A DNA stretch of 37,911 bases from a virus: the IMG/VR virus record IMGVR_UViG_3300042475_001727, positions 1-37,911 of that record, one strand, 5' to 3'. The notes beneath the pieces are model-generated. The model searched no databases, was not told the origin of the DNA, and saw nothing but the letters and a program-made list of their open reading frames with translations. The position numbers and the translations under genes were made by a program. Position 1 is the stretch's first letter, and each line of letters begins with the position of its first letter. Shown here piece by piece: positions 1 to 7,377 of this stretch.

Positions 1-163
1 CAGCGTGTCGCAGACCGTAGCGTCTACGACCATCACCGGCACCTGCAAGTCCAAGGTCAGGTGTGAGATTGCCGGGACGTACAACATTCAGTTCAGCGTT
101 CAATTTGTAAACACCGACAACAACATTCACGACACCGATATTTGGATGCGTAAAAACGGTGTA
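1..163. repeat. Terminal overlap of the assembly, left copy
   Basis: These bases repeat at 37749-37911 with three differences (positions 127 T/C, 137 G/A, 160 T/C). Both copies lie in the same frame of the same gene, so joining the ends restores one reading frame. This is what a circular or circularly permuted genome gives when assembled as a linear contig. Two differences are silent and one changes Asp to Asn. Confidence 0.9.
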
Positions 164-415
164 AATGTGCCTGACTCCAACAGCCAGTTTTCCGTGCCCA
201 ATCGGCACGGCGGCACAGACGGGCACTTAATCGGCGCGCTAAACCTGTTCGTCGATTTAGCCGCTGACGAATACATTGAGTTGATGTGGGCAACTACTAA
301 CGCCTCCACTACAATTCAGTACATTGCTGCACAAACCGGGCCAGTTCGTCCGGCCACGCCGTCAGTCATATTAACTGTGTCGATAGCCTCTGTGCCGACA
401 CTACAGGGAGTCTAG
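2..415 (+). CDS. Tail needle/fibre, C-terminal C1q-like knob (partial, 5' end at the right edge of the window)
   Basis: This is the 3' part of a gene whose start lies at 37084. The frame is open from base 2 to the TAG at 413-415, and the GTG at position 5 is an internal valine codon in the joined gene. The segment is beta-rich, with a pattern typical of C1q/TNF-like jelly-roll domains at the tips of phage fibres: [16 protein letters not shown], then WMRKNGVNVPDSNSQFSVPN, HGG, and an aromatic strand near EYIELMWATT. The full joined protein would be about 359 residues: a short N-terminal anchor, a coiled coil, then this knob. It follows the gp10-like gene, where P22-type phages carry the tail needle gp26, and some needles (Sf6) end in a similar knob. 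Needle identity rests on position and architecture, not on a clear sequence match. Confidence 0.75.
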   Translation, partial: SVSQTVASTTITGTCKSKVRCEIAGTYNIQFSVQFVNTDNNIHDTDIWMRKNGVNVPDSNSQFSVPNRHGGTDGHLIGALNLFVDLAADEYIELMWATTNASTTIQYIAAQTGPVRPATPSVILTVSIASVPTLQGV

Positions 416-417
416 TC

Positions 418-753
418 ATGACAGTCACCGTCAAAGTCCTCGTTCCGGCCAAAACGGTCGAGAACAGCCAAACCACCCAGTACACCGCGACTGGCGTGAC
501 GACCATCATCGACAAATTCACGGCGACGAACTACAGCGCCACCGCCGCGACGATCAGCGTCAACCTCGTCACGGCTGCTGGCTCGGCGGGCAATCAGAAC
601 TTGATTACCAAGACCAAGACGCTTCAGCCGTCCGAGGTGTACACCTTCCCCGAACTGGTGGGCCAGGTGCTTGGCATCGGCGACTTCATCAGTACAATTG
701 CTGGAACTGCCAGCGCCATCAACATGCGCGTCAGTGGACGCGAAGTGACTTAA
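418..753 (+). CDS. Hypothetical virion protein in the P22 gp14 position
   Basis: I do not recognise this 111-residue protein. It is rich in Thr, Ala and Val with alternating hydrophobic residues, no membrane segment and no cysteines, which suggests a small all-beta fold. The ATG follows an AGGGAG ribosome-binding site that overlaps the end of the needle gene, so the two genes are probably translated together. Its place between the needle and the first ejection protein is where P22 carries gp14, a minor head/ejection assembly factor. It is shorter than gp14, so only the position supports that link. Confidence 0.7.
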   Translation: MTVTVKVLVPAKTVENSQTTQYTATGVTTIIDKFTATNYSATAATISVNLVTAAGSAGNQNLITKTKTLQPSEVYTFPELVGQVLGIGDFISTIAGTASAINMRVSGREVT

Positions 754-763
754 GGAGCCTGAC

Positions 764-1459
764 ATGGCCGCATGGATGATCCCCGCCGCGATTATCGGCA
801 GTTCTTTGCTTGGCGCAAGTTCTTCCCGCAGCGCCGCCAACGCGCAAGCCGCCGCTGCTGACCGCGCTGCCGATGTGCAGCGCGAGATTTTTGAGCGGCA
901 GGTTGAGCTGGGCAGACCCTACCGTGAAGCTGGTGAGCAGGCGCTTAACAAGCTGATCCCGCTAGCAACCGAATACACGCCATTTGGAATGCAACAGTTT
1001 CAGGCTGATCCTGGCTACGCATTCAGGCTGTCGGAGGGCCAGAAGGCGCTGGAGCGGTCGGCTGCGGCGCGGGGCGGGCTGATGGGCGGCGCAACCGGCA
1101 AGGCGCTGACGCGGTTCGGGCAGGAGATGGGCTCACAAGAGTACCAGAACGCCTTCAACCGCTATCAATCCGAGCGCCAAGCGCGGCTTAACCCGTTGCA
1201 ATCGCTGGCCGGCGTTGGTCAGACCGCAGCGCAAAATCTTGCCGGACAAGCCGGGCAGTTTGGGTCCAACTTGGCTGAAACCATTGGTGCTGGTGCTCAG
1301 GCCCGCGCATCTGGCTACATGGGCGCAGCCAACGCAATTACTGGCGGCTTGGGCCAATACATGAACTATCAGCAGGGTCAAGCGCAGAACTCGTTGCTGC
1401 AACAGGCTCTTAACAGCCGCCGTTACGACCCGTCTAACTTTGCTGGCGTGGGGTACTAA
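764..1459 (+). CDS. DNA ejection (pilot) protein, gp7-like
   Basis: This 231-residue protein starts with a short hydrophobic stretch (residues 4-17, MIPAAIIGSSLLGA), then a long Ala/Gln/Arg helical region. The central block FGMQQFQADPGYAFRLSEGQ (about 73-92), followed by an AARGGLMGGATGKAL stretch, is typical of internal virion and DNA-transfer proteins of podoviruses. The remainder is Gln/Gly/Ala-rich and probably helical. Such proteins are packaged in the head and ejected with the DNA to form a conduit through the envelope. It is the first of three consecutive genes in the gp7-gp20-gp16 order, with a GGAG ribosome-binding site about 6 bases before the ATG. Confidence 0.8.
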   Translation: MAAWMIPAAIIGSSLLGASSSRSAANAQAAAADRAADVQREIFERQVELGRPYREAGEQALNKLIPLATEYTPFGMQQFQADPGYAFRLSEGQKALERSAAARGGLMGGATGKALTRFGQEMGSQEYQNAFNRYQSERQARLNPLQSLAGVGQTAAQNLAGQAGQFGSNLAETIGAGAQARASGYMGAANAITGGLGQYMNYQQGQAQNSLLQQALNSRRYDPSNFAGVGY

Positions 1460-1461
1460 TC

Positions 1462-3288
1462 ATGGCACTCGTTAACCCTAACATTGCGATGAGCTTTCGC
1501 CAGCCCGAGTTTAGGCCGCGTAATGCGCTGGCCGAGTACGCGCAAGTCCAACAGATTGTAGGTGGTCAGCGTCAGACTGAAATTGCCGACATGCAGATGG
1601 AAGATTTGCGCCGTGAACGTGGCGTTCTTGGTCAGATCGCAGCCGCTATCTCGGCTAAAGGTGGTCCCGATCTTAGGACTGCATCGCTGCTGATGATGCA
1701 AAACCCCAGAACTAGCGAGCAAGGGTACAACATCTATCAAGCGTTGCAAAAACAGCAACTCCTTGATGAATACGAGCGCCGATATGGCGGCGGCGCTGGC
1801 GCGCCCACTACGCCGACATCGGCTGCTGGCGCGATCACTGGTGCTGCGCCAGCAGCGGCTGAGCCTGTTAAAAGCACTGATTTTGACATGCGGTCGCATG
1901 TTGAAGAAAAAGGTACGCCGGAAAGTCCTTTCATTGAGGTAATGCCTTATGAAAGCTCCCCAACATCTACGCAACGTCGAGCGCAGGGCAAGTCACAAGC
2001 CGAATTGCGTGGCATGTTGCAAAGCGAGTCTGAATCAGGCCGGCCTTTGGTGCGGTATGTAAACCCAATGGACTCTGCTTCCGGGCGCGTTTTTAGCTAC
2101 AGCATGCCAACAACGACCAACCCGTTTTTGGCCGAACCGTTGCCGCCTTTTGAGCCTACTAATGAGCCTGCGCCGGTCGCCGCTGTTCAGACTAACGCTC
2201 TTGCGCCTACCGCGCCTCCTGCAAACCTCAATCAGTTGGCGGCTGCTGGCGGCGCTGCGCCGGATATAGACGCGCTAATGAGACGGTACAACTTGGCGTC
2301 TAAGGCGGGCAGCCCCGACGCAGCGGTGCTTCTTAAGCAGATTGACGCCGCGTTGCGTGGGGATCAAAACAAGCCTATAACTGTGTCTCGGGGGCAAGTA
2401 GTTATTGACCCAAGAACCGGCCGGCAGATATTTGCGGCGCCTGAAGCTGCGGCTTCACTGTCGGATCGTTTTGTCCCCGTGGGTAGATTGGTGTTTGACC
2501 GTCAAACGGAACAGTTTATCTCGCCGACGCAAGCGCAACTTGCTCAATCGCAAGAAAACGCCGCTACTGCTGCGGCAGCCCCCGCGCCGGCGCGGGCGGC
2601 GGGTAAACCTCCTGTCGGGTATCGTTTTACGCCTACTGGTGATTTGGAGCCTATCCCTGGAGGACCGGCGGCTCGGGCCGCAGAAGGCTCCGCAGCAGCG
2701 CAACCAAAGCCGCTCACTCCGGTGCAAGAGGCGGCGCGGCGCGATAAGCTGGGCAAAGAATTTAAGTCTGCGACTGCGGCGCTTCAGACAACGCAGGAAG
2801 TTCTCGACTCTATTTCGTTTGTTAGAGCAGAGCCTGGACTGTCGCGTGCAACCGGCTTTACAGGTATGCTGCCGTCAATCCCAGAAGGCGCGGCGGCGGC
2901 GGCTGAAACGCGGCTGGCTAACCTGAAAGGCAAGATTACAGCTTTGGGTAAGGCTGCTGCGGCAGCATCCGGCGCTATCGGCTCAATTGCCAACCAAGAA
3001 TGGAAAATTCTTTCCGATCAAATTGCGGCCATTGACCCTGTCAAAGGCACGGGGCCACTTTTGAAACAGTTGGAGTTGGTTGAAGCGCAAGCGCAAGGTG
3101 CGATGGCGCGCATTCGCGACGCATACCAACGGCAGTTTGGTGAGGATTTTGCGCGGTTTCCGCAATTTTCTGACTTGCCAGCACCGCAATCGTCGTTTAA
3201 GCCTGCAACACCCGCTAATCGCCGCGCGGCGCCTGGCGCGGCGCCGGCCAGCAGCGGCGTGGATACCAACAACCCGCTTCTTCGGTAA
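1462..3288 (+). CDS. Internal virion / DNA ejection protein, gp20-like position
   Basis: This 608-residue protein has a charged helical N-terminus (about 1-110), a long low-complexity Ala/Pro/Gly-rich middle (about 110-430) and a predicted helical C-terminal domain (about 430-570). No catalytic motif is visible. It starts two bases after the previous stop codon. Size, low-complexity linkers and position between two ejection-type proteins fit the second P22-type ejection protein (gp20), but that is by synteny and I see no decisive sequence signature. Confidence 0.7.
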   Translation: MALVNPNIAMSFRQPEFRPRNALAEYAQVQQIVGGQRQTEIADMQMEDLRRERGVLGQIAAAISAKGGPDLRTASLLMMQNPRTSEQGYNIYQALQKQQLLDEYERRYGGGAGAPTTPTSAAGAITGAAPAAAEPVKSTDFDMRSHVEEKGTPESPFIEVMPYESSPTSTQRRAQGKSQAELRGMLQSESESGRPLVRYVNPMDSASGRVFSYSMPTTTNPFLAEPLPPFEPTNEPAPVAAVQTNALAPTAPPANLNQLAAAGGAAPDIDALMRRYNLASKAGSPDAAVLLKQIDAALRGDQNKPITVSRGQVVIDPRTGRQIFAAPEAAASLSDRFVPVGRLVFDRQTEQFISPTQAQLAQSQENAATAAAAPAPARAAGKPPVGYRFTPTGDLEPIPGGPAARAAEGSAAAQPKPLTPVQEAARRDKLGKEFKSATAALQTTQEVLDSISFVRAEPGLSRATGFTGMLPSIPEGAAAAAETRLANLKGKITALGKAAAAASGAIGSIANQEWKILSDQIAAIDPVKGTGPLLKQLELVEAQAQGAMARIRDAYQRQFGEDFARFPQFSDLPAPQSSFKPATPANRRAAPGAAPASSGVDTNNPLLR

Positions 3289-3297
3289 GGAATAAAC

Positions 3298-5577
3298 ATG
3301 GCAACTCTGGCCTCAATTCTTACCGACCCCAATTACGTCAACGCCAACCCTGCCACCAAGCAGGCAATTTTTGACAAGTACGCCGCGCAAGATGCAAATT
3401 TTGCAAACGCAAATCCCGCCACGCAAGAAGCTATTCGGCAACGGTTTGGCGTTGCTCAGGCGCGGCCTAGCTCTGCGGTAGACCAGATACCTGGCTACGG
3501 CCGGCCAGTGCCTGCGGCCCAGACTCAGCAAGATGCTATCCCAACTCGCCGGCGAGCAATCGCGCAATTTATAGCACCTACAGTTGAAGCCTTAGGCACG
3601 GTCGGCGGGGCTGCTCTTGGTACGCCAGCGGGTCCGGCGGGCGTGGTAGCTGGCGCAGGCGCTGGGTTTGCGGGCGCTAAGGAGCTGATGCGAATGGCAG
3701 GAGGGGGCGCCGCGCCCGAAACGCTGCCTCAAGCTGCCGCAAGACAAGCCCAAACCGCGCTTGAAGGCGCGACTATGGAGGCGGCCGGCAGAGGCGTCAT
3801 CGCGCCAATAATCGGCAAGGGCATGGAGTACGCCAGCAAGTTGGCGAACGTCAAGCTAGACACATACATCAAAGCCATTGGCAACAAAGGCGATGACATC
3901 GTAAACGCGCTTAGAGGGCGACCGTCGGCTGTGCCAGGCGCAGCGCCGACCGCAGGTGAAATTGCCGCGCCAGCGGGCAGCACTGGGTTTTCTACGCTGC
4001 AGGCTAGAGCGTTGGAAGTTCCCGCGATGACCGACACTTATGCGGGGATGGCAGCGCAAACAAATCAAGCGCGACTGGCTCAACAAGCCCGAGCCGACGC
4101 AAAGTTTCGGGCGTCTGCGGATAAGGTCAAGCAAAAAATTGACGCTGGCCTGACAAATGTTAGCCAACGAGAGGCAGGGCAGACGCTGCTGGACGCGGCG
4201 AGGGCTGAACAACAGACAGCAAAAGCTACCGTCACTGAGCCGGCGTATAACCGCGCGTTTGCGGCGGCAGGCGACGCCAAGATCAATGTTGGCAACGTGA
4301 TCGACGAGGCCGAGTCTATCTTGGGCCGTAAACTGTCTACGTTTGACCCAAGCACCGCGCCGTCAACCGTTACTAAACTGCTGTCTTTGCAGCCCGCCGC
4401 GCCGGCTGCAAAGCCTGTTGGCGTTGGTCTAATAGCGTCCCGCATAAAAGCGCCTACGCCGCCTGCGGCAGCGCCTGAAGTCACGCTCGCGCAACTCGAT
4501 GATGTTCGCAAAGCCATCAACGCTGACATCGCTGCCGCAGCCAGGTCTAGCGACCCCTCGGCTGCGGTGACGCTTCGCAACTTGGGGAAACTGCACCGCG
4601 CAATCGATGCGGCCGTTGACGGCAGCTCTACGCTGCCTGCGGAAGCTAAAACGCTGTACACCGAGGCGCTTAACACATACCGCACGCAATACGCGCCTCG
4701 GTTCAAAACCGGCGTTAACGCAAACCTGTTTAAGCAAACGTCGCTCAATGAGCCTCGGCTCAACCCTGACGACGTGATCAAAACGTACTTCCAGCCAAGA
4801 GGTGAGCGGGAAGCCCAGCAGTTTGTGACGATGTTCGGCAAAAATGCCGATGCGGTTCGCACGGCGCGGGCAGGCATTGAAGACCTGTACCGTAGAGAAG
4901 TCACCGACGCTGCCGGTCGTGTGACGCCGGAAGCGCACGCTAAATTCTTGAAAAAGTACGCCGATCCAATCCGCATCCTTGACGACGCGGGCATGAGCCT
5001 TACGCCTCGGCTGGACGCAGTAGCCAAGGACGCGGCGCGATTGGCAAAGATTGATTCACTTGCGGTTGCAAGTCAGAATAAACTTGCGCCCGCGCTGCCG
5101 GCTGGGTCAAACGCTCTGGCGGTTGACAAGCGCATCGCTGAACTTACCAAGAACTTTACGCCCCAGCAGTTGTCTCATGTAAATGCTGTCCGAAACGACC
5201 TGCTACGCGAAGGCGAGTACCAGCGCCTTGTAGACGCTGGCGCCAAGGCTGACATTAAGATACGCGGTTTGGGGACTGAAACTGGCCGCGAGATAGGTCT
5301 TCCCCTGCCTAACTTTCTGTCTGTTCCGATCACGGTCTTTAACAATGTGTTCAAAAGACTGGCGCTTAGGATGGACGACAAGATTGCGATGGAAATCGCT
5401 CGCGAAATGACCAGCCCTGCAAAAGCCGCTGATATGGTTGAGGCTGCTATGGCGTTGCGCCGTAGCCGCGAGATAAACCAAATGCCTGAGTTTTACGGCC
5501 GCGCGGCCGCACAATTCGGAAATGAGTTGTCGCGCCGTGCCGAGCCCGCGTCTCGCGCAAACGCGCTCGCGCCCTAA
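3298..5577 (+). CDS. Internal virion / DNA ejection protein, gp16-like position
   Basis: This is a 759-residue protein with AAGGAA before the ATG. The N-terminus carries two copies of a short motif, NANPATKQAIFDKYA and NANPATQEAIRQRFG (about residues 15-50), seen at the start of many podovirus internal proteins. A Gly/Ala-rich hydrophobic segment follows (about 90-130, VGGAALGTPAGPAGVVAGAG), able to insert into a membrane. The rest is helical, with repeated Ala-rich heptads. No lysozyme motif is visible. It is the last and largest of the three ejection proteins and precedes the lysis genes. Confidence 0.75.
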   Translation: MATLASILTDPNYVNANPATKQAIFDKYAAQDANFANANPATQEAIRQRFGVAQARPSSAVDQIPGYGRPVPAAQTQQDAIPTRRRAIAQFIAPTVEALGTVGGAALGTPAGPAGVVAGAGAGFAGAKELMRMAGGGAAPETLPQAAARQAQTALEGATMEAAGRGVIAPIIGKGMEYASKLANVKLDTYIKAIGNKGDDIVNALRGRPSAVPGAAPTAGEIAAPAGSTGFSTLQARALEVPAMTDTYAGMAAQTNQARLAQQARADAKFRASADKVKQKIDAGLTNVSQREAGQTLLDAARAEQQTAKATVTEPAYNRAFAAAGDAKINVGNVIDEAESILGRKLSTFDPSTAPSTVTKLLSLQPAAPAAKPVGVGLIASRIKAPTPPAAAPEVTLAQLDDVRKAINADIAAAARSSDPSAAVTLRNLGKLHRAIDAAVDGSSTLPAEAKTLYTEALNTYRTQYAPRFKTGVNANLFKQTSLNEPRLNPDDVIKTYFQPRGEREAQQFVTMFGKNADAVRTARAGIEDLYRREVTDAAGRVTPEAHAKFLKKYADPIRILDDAGMSLTPRLDAVAKDAARLAKIDSLAVASQNKLAPALPAGSNALAVDKRIAELTKNFTPQQLSHVNAVRNDLLREGEYQRLVDAGAKADIKIRGLGTETGREIGLPLPNFLSVPITVFNNVFKRLALRMDDKIAMEIAREMTSPAKAADMVEAAMALRRSREINQMPEFYGRAAAQFGNELSRRAEPASRANALAP

Positions 5578-5599
5578 CTGCAAAATCTTGTCACTCGTC

Positions 5600-5628
5600 T
5601 TGAACTTCGCACAAACGTTTGATCAAAT
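5600..5628 (+). promoter_or_regulatory. Possible sigma-70 promoter before the lysis cassette
   Basis: The gap between the ejection gene and the first lysis gene holds TTGAAC (5600-5605), a 17-base spacer and TCAAAT (5623-5628). Three or four of six bases match the consensus in each box. The gap is otherwise featureless. Confidence 0.3.
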
Positions 5629-5636
5629 TAACGGTC

Positions 5637-5858
5637 ATGGACTACCAAATTCTCTTCAACATCGCCGTGGCCGTCGCAGGATTCTTCGGGGGCTGGACAC
5701 TCAACCGCATCTACCAGGCCATCGACCGGCTTGACGCTGATGTGCGGCAGATGCCGACGCACTACGTCGCTCGCGACGACTACCGCGCCGACATGGTAGA
5801 CATCAAGTCGATGTTGGGGCGCATCTTCGACAAGCTAGACGGCAAGGTAGACAAGTGA
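5637..5858 (+). CDS. Small membrane protein of the lysis cassette
   Basis: This 73-residue protein has one N-terminal membrane helix (about 3-24, YQILFNIAVAVAGFFGGWTL) followed by a charged, probably coiled-coil tail. I chose ATG 5637 over the upstream in-frame TTG because the hydrophobic helix then starts at the N-terminus. No strong ribosome-binding site is visible. Its stop overlaps the endolysin start (GTGA). Position and topology suggest a holin, antiholin or lysis accessory protein; a spanin is less likely because there is no second component or lipobox. Confidence 0.7.
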   Translation: MDYQILFNIAVAVAGFFGGWTLNRIYQAIDRLDADVRQMPTHYVARDDYRADMVDIKSMLGRIFDKLDGKVDK

Positions 5859-6331
5859 ACTTCCTAACCGCCTTCGACAAGCTGCTCAAGCATGAGGGCG
5901 ATTACAGCAACCACCCCGCCGACCCCGGCAACAAGACCCGCTACGGCATCACCGAGGCCGTGGCCCGCGAGGTCGGCTACCGTGGCGACATGCGCGAACT
6001 GCCACTAGAGCTGGCGCAGCGCATCTATAAGGAGCGATACTGGGACGCCGTGCAGGCCGAGGCGCTGCCCCCAGACGTGCGCTACATCGTCTTCGACGGC
6101 GCCGTCAACTCAGGCGTGGCTCAGTCATCCAAGTGGCTCCAGCGGGCCTGCGGTGTCAAGGACGACGGCGTGATCGGCCCCATCACCATCCGCGCGGCCA
6201 GTACGCTGCACTCCGAGGGGCTGCGCCGGCGCATCCTCGCCCAGCGCCTGCGCTTCATGGCCAAGCTGCCCAACTGGCCGGCGTTCAGCCGAGGCTGGGC
6301 CAACCGCATCTGCGACTTGCTGGAGGTGTGA
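5855..6331 (+). CDS. Endolysin, glycoside hydrolase family 108 (muramidase)
   Basis: This 158-residue protein contains the family signature near its N-terminus: LLKHEGDYSNHPADPGNKTR then YGIT (residues 10-33). Glu14 of the HEG motif is the expected catalytic acid. The C-terminal half (about 90-155) matches the usual peptidoglycan-binding domain of this family, including VNSGVAQSSKWLQRACGV and DGVIGPIT. It should cleave the glycan backbone of peptidoglycan at lysis. There is no signal peptide, so export should depend on a holin. The GTG start overlaps the preceding stop, and the family length is normal. Confidence 0.92.
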   Translation: MNFLTAFDKLLKHEGDYSNHPADPGNKTRYGITEAVAREVGYRGDMRELPLELAQRIYKERYWDAVQAEALPPDVRYIVFDGAVNSGVAQSSKWLQRACGVKDDGVIGPITIRAASTLHSEGLRRRILAQRLRFMAKLPNWPAFSRGWANRICDLLEV

Positions 6332-6332
6332 C

Positions 6333-6704
6333 ATGGACCCGCTAACCATCCTCGCCGCCCTCGGCCCTCTGGCCGTTGACTTGGGTAAGTCGCTCATCGG
6401 GCGCTTCATTCAGACCGACGGCTACAAGCCCGTCAACGTAGAAGAGTACGTCAAGATGCGCCAGTTCGATCTGGACATGTTCAAGGCGATGAATGAGGCC
6501 GGTGGGGCCAATCCCTCGTACCCGTGGGTCGAGGCCGCCGTGCGCCTTATGCGGCCCACTGTAGCGATGATTGTGCTGGGCACCTGGGCCTCGCTCAAGC
6601 TGTCGGGCCAGCCGAGCGACGCTGTGGACAACTTCGCTGCGGCTGTGGGCTTCTACCTGTTCGGCGACCGGACGCTGTTCTACAGCCGCAACAAGGCCCG
6701 GTAA
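6333..6704 (+). CDS. Holin-like protein (3-TM gene-transfer-agent holin type)
   Basis: This 123-residue protein has a hydrophobic N-terminus (DPLTILAALGPLAVDLGKSL), a charged middle, then two hydrophobic stretches (about 70-88, LMRPTVAMIVLGTWASLKL, and about 95-112, DNFAAAVGFYLFG). That layout, with an Arg-Pro before the second helix, matches the three-helix holin family best known from gene transfer agents. It would permeabilise the inner membrane so the adjacent endolysin can reach the wall. It starts one base after the endolysin stop. Its 3' end overlaps the last gene of the opposing leftward operon by 25 bases. Confidence 0.75.
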   Translation: MDPLTILAALGPLAVDLGKSLIGRFIQTDGYKPVNVEEYVKMRQFDLDMFKAMNEAGGANPSYPWVEAAVRLMRPTVAMIVLGTWASLKLSGQPSDAVDNFAAAVGFYLFGDRTLFYSRNKAR

Positions 6705-6886
6705 GCCTCCAGCGCCGTCTTGAGGTCTTGGCGCAACTGCTCTAGCTGGTCCTCCTGCTCACGCATCTTTGCGTAGGAGTCTTGCGCGAACTTCGTCAGC
6801 ACCATTGGGCTCCAGCTTGCGAAGTCTGGCCCCTCCGTGCGGCTTGGTGGGGACGACGCGCTCTTCTGTGGTGAACTTGTGCTCAT
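6680..6886 (-). CDS. Small hypothetical coiled-coil protein, end of the leftward operon
   Basis: From ATG 6886 it encodes 68 residues; an internal ATG at 6805 would give 41. The C-terminal part is a clear amphipathic helix ([20 protein letters not shown]) that looks real, while the first 27 residues are Ser/Pro-rich low complexity. The upstream start overlaps the stop of the previous gene as ATGA, the usual coupling in this operon, but this N-terminal part is read across the zinc-ribbon gene in another frame. The start is therefore uncertain. The 3' end runs into the holin gene tail to tail. Confidence 0.5.
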   Translation of the reverse strand: MSTSSPQKSASSPPSRTEGPDFASWSPMVLTKFAQDSYAKMREQEDQLEQLRQDLKTALEAYRALLRL

Positions 6887-6974
6887 TGCCGCATACCCTT
6901 GATCTCTGGACGTACTCGCCCATCTGCTTGGTCAATTTTACTTCTGTCCACGCTGCGCACGTTGGGCATTTCAT
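6759..6974 (-). CDS. NrdR-like zinc-ribbon protein
   Basis: This 71-residue protein begins [13 protein letters not shown] and continues with [20 protein letters not shown]. That reproduces the zinc ribbon of NrdR-type proteins: CPxC, a basic stretch, a CGNxH second pair and FTTxE. Only the ribbon is present, without the ATP-cone domain of bacterial NrdR, as in many small phage copies. It probably binds zinc and perhaps nucleic acid; target unknown. ATG 6974 is chosen because the family starts at MKCP. Both ends overlap neighbours in another frame. Confidence 0.7.
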   Translation of the reverse strand: MKCPTCAAWTEVKLTKQMGEYVQRSRVCGNEHKFTTEERVVPTKPHGGARLRKLEPNGADEVRARLLRKDA

Positions 6975-7071
6975 CGAGAGGTTTCCATCCAAATTTTCGC
7001 CATGTTGCCTGAACATCTGTCGCCGCTGCCGGCACATATTTAAAGTTGGGGTCTAGGATACGGGATTTCAT
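6883..7071 (-). CDS. Small conserved phage protein (KYVPAA type)
   Basis: This 62-residue protein starts [20 protein letters not shown] and continues QATWRKFGW, a pattern I associate with short proteins of unknown function in proteobacterial phage early operons. The first 30 residues look conserved. The rest overlaps the zinc-ribbon gene in another frame and may be an unconserved extension. Start and stop both form ATGA overlaps with neighbours, supporting translation. Confidence 0.6.
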   Translation of the reverse strand: MKSRILDPNFKYVPAAATDVQATWRKFGWKPLDEMPNVRSVDRSKIDQADGRVRPEIKGMRQ

Positions 7072-7250
7072 TTGATTGCTTCCTTCAGTAGTTCCACTCG
7101 TTCGCGCGCCGCCCGCAGCATGGTGTATCGCTGGTGCAGACGCTCCAAGAACGTCACGCGCTTGGCGCCTTGGCGTTCAATCTCAAGCAGCGCCAGCACC
7201 TCATCCTCGGTCAGCATGTTTAGCTTTTTGTTTAGCTCGCGCCAGTTCAT
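7068..7250 (-). CDS. Small helical hypothetical protein
   Basis: This 60-residue protein starts [18 protein letters not shown] and is predicted to be entirely helical and charged, with an [20 protein letters not shown] segment common in short phage early proteins. I chose ATG 7250 because GGAGA lies 7 bases upstream, rather than the ATG 21 bases earlier. The stop overlaps the next start as ATGA. Function unknown. Confidence 0.65.
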   Translation of the reverse strand: MNWRELNKKLNMLTEDEVLALLEIERQGAKRVTFLERLHQRYTMLRAARERVELLKEAIK

Positions 7251-7377
7251 CTTTCTTCTCCAGTTGTTCAAGTGATTTCTTCAGCCGCTCCATCAGGCGC
7301 TGCGCTTGGTTGTACTGCTTGACGGCGATGCGGAACTGCGCCTTCGTCGAGCGAATACGGTCTTTCAGGGTGTTCAT
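7201..7377 (-). CDS. Small coiled-coil hypothetical protein
   Basis: This 58-residue protein is highly basic and helical ([20 protein letters not shown]). ATG 7377 overlaps the helicase stop as ATGA, so it is translated with the helicase. Its last 50 bases overlap the next gene. No motif or catalytic residue is visible. Confidence 0.65.
   Translation of the reverse strand: MNTLKDRIRSTKAQFRIAVKQYNQAQRLMERLKKSLEQLEKKDELARAKQKAKHADRG

Noticed and set aside
2405-2926. Arg-rich 173-codon plus-strand frame
   Set aside because: An out-of-frame shadow within the gp20-position gene, with extreme Arg/Leu content.
4080-5027. 315-codon minus-strand frame in the ejection gene
   Set aside because: Ala/Ser-rich antisense shadow with no motif, opposite a gene that belongs to a conserved order.
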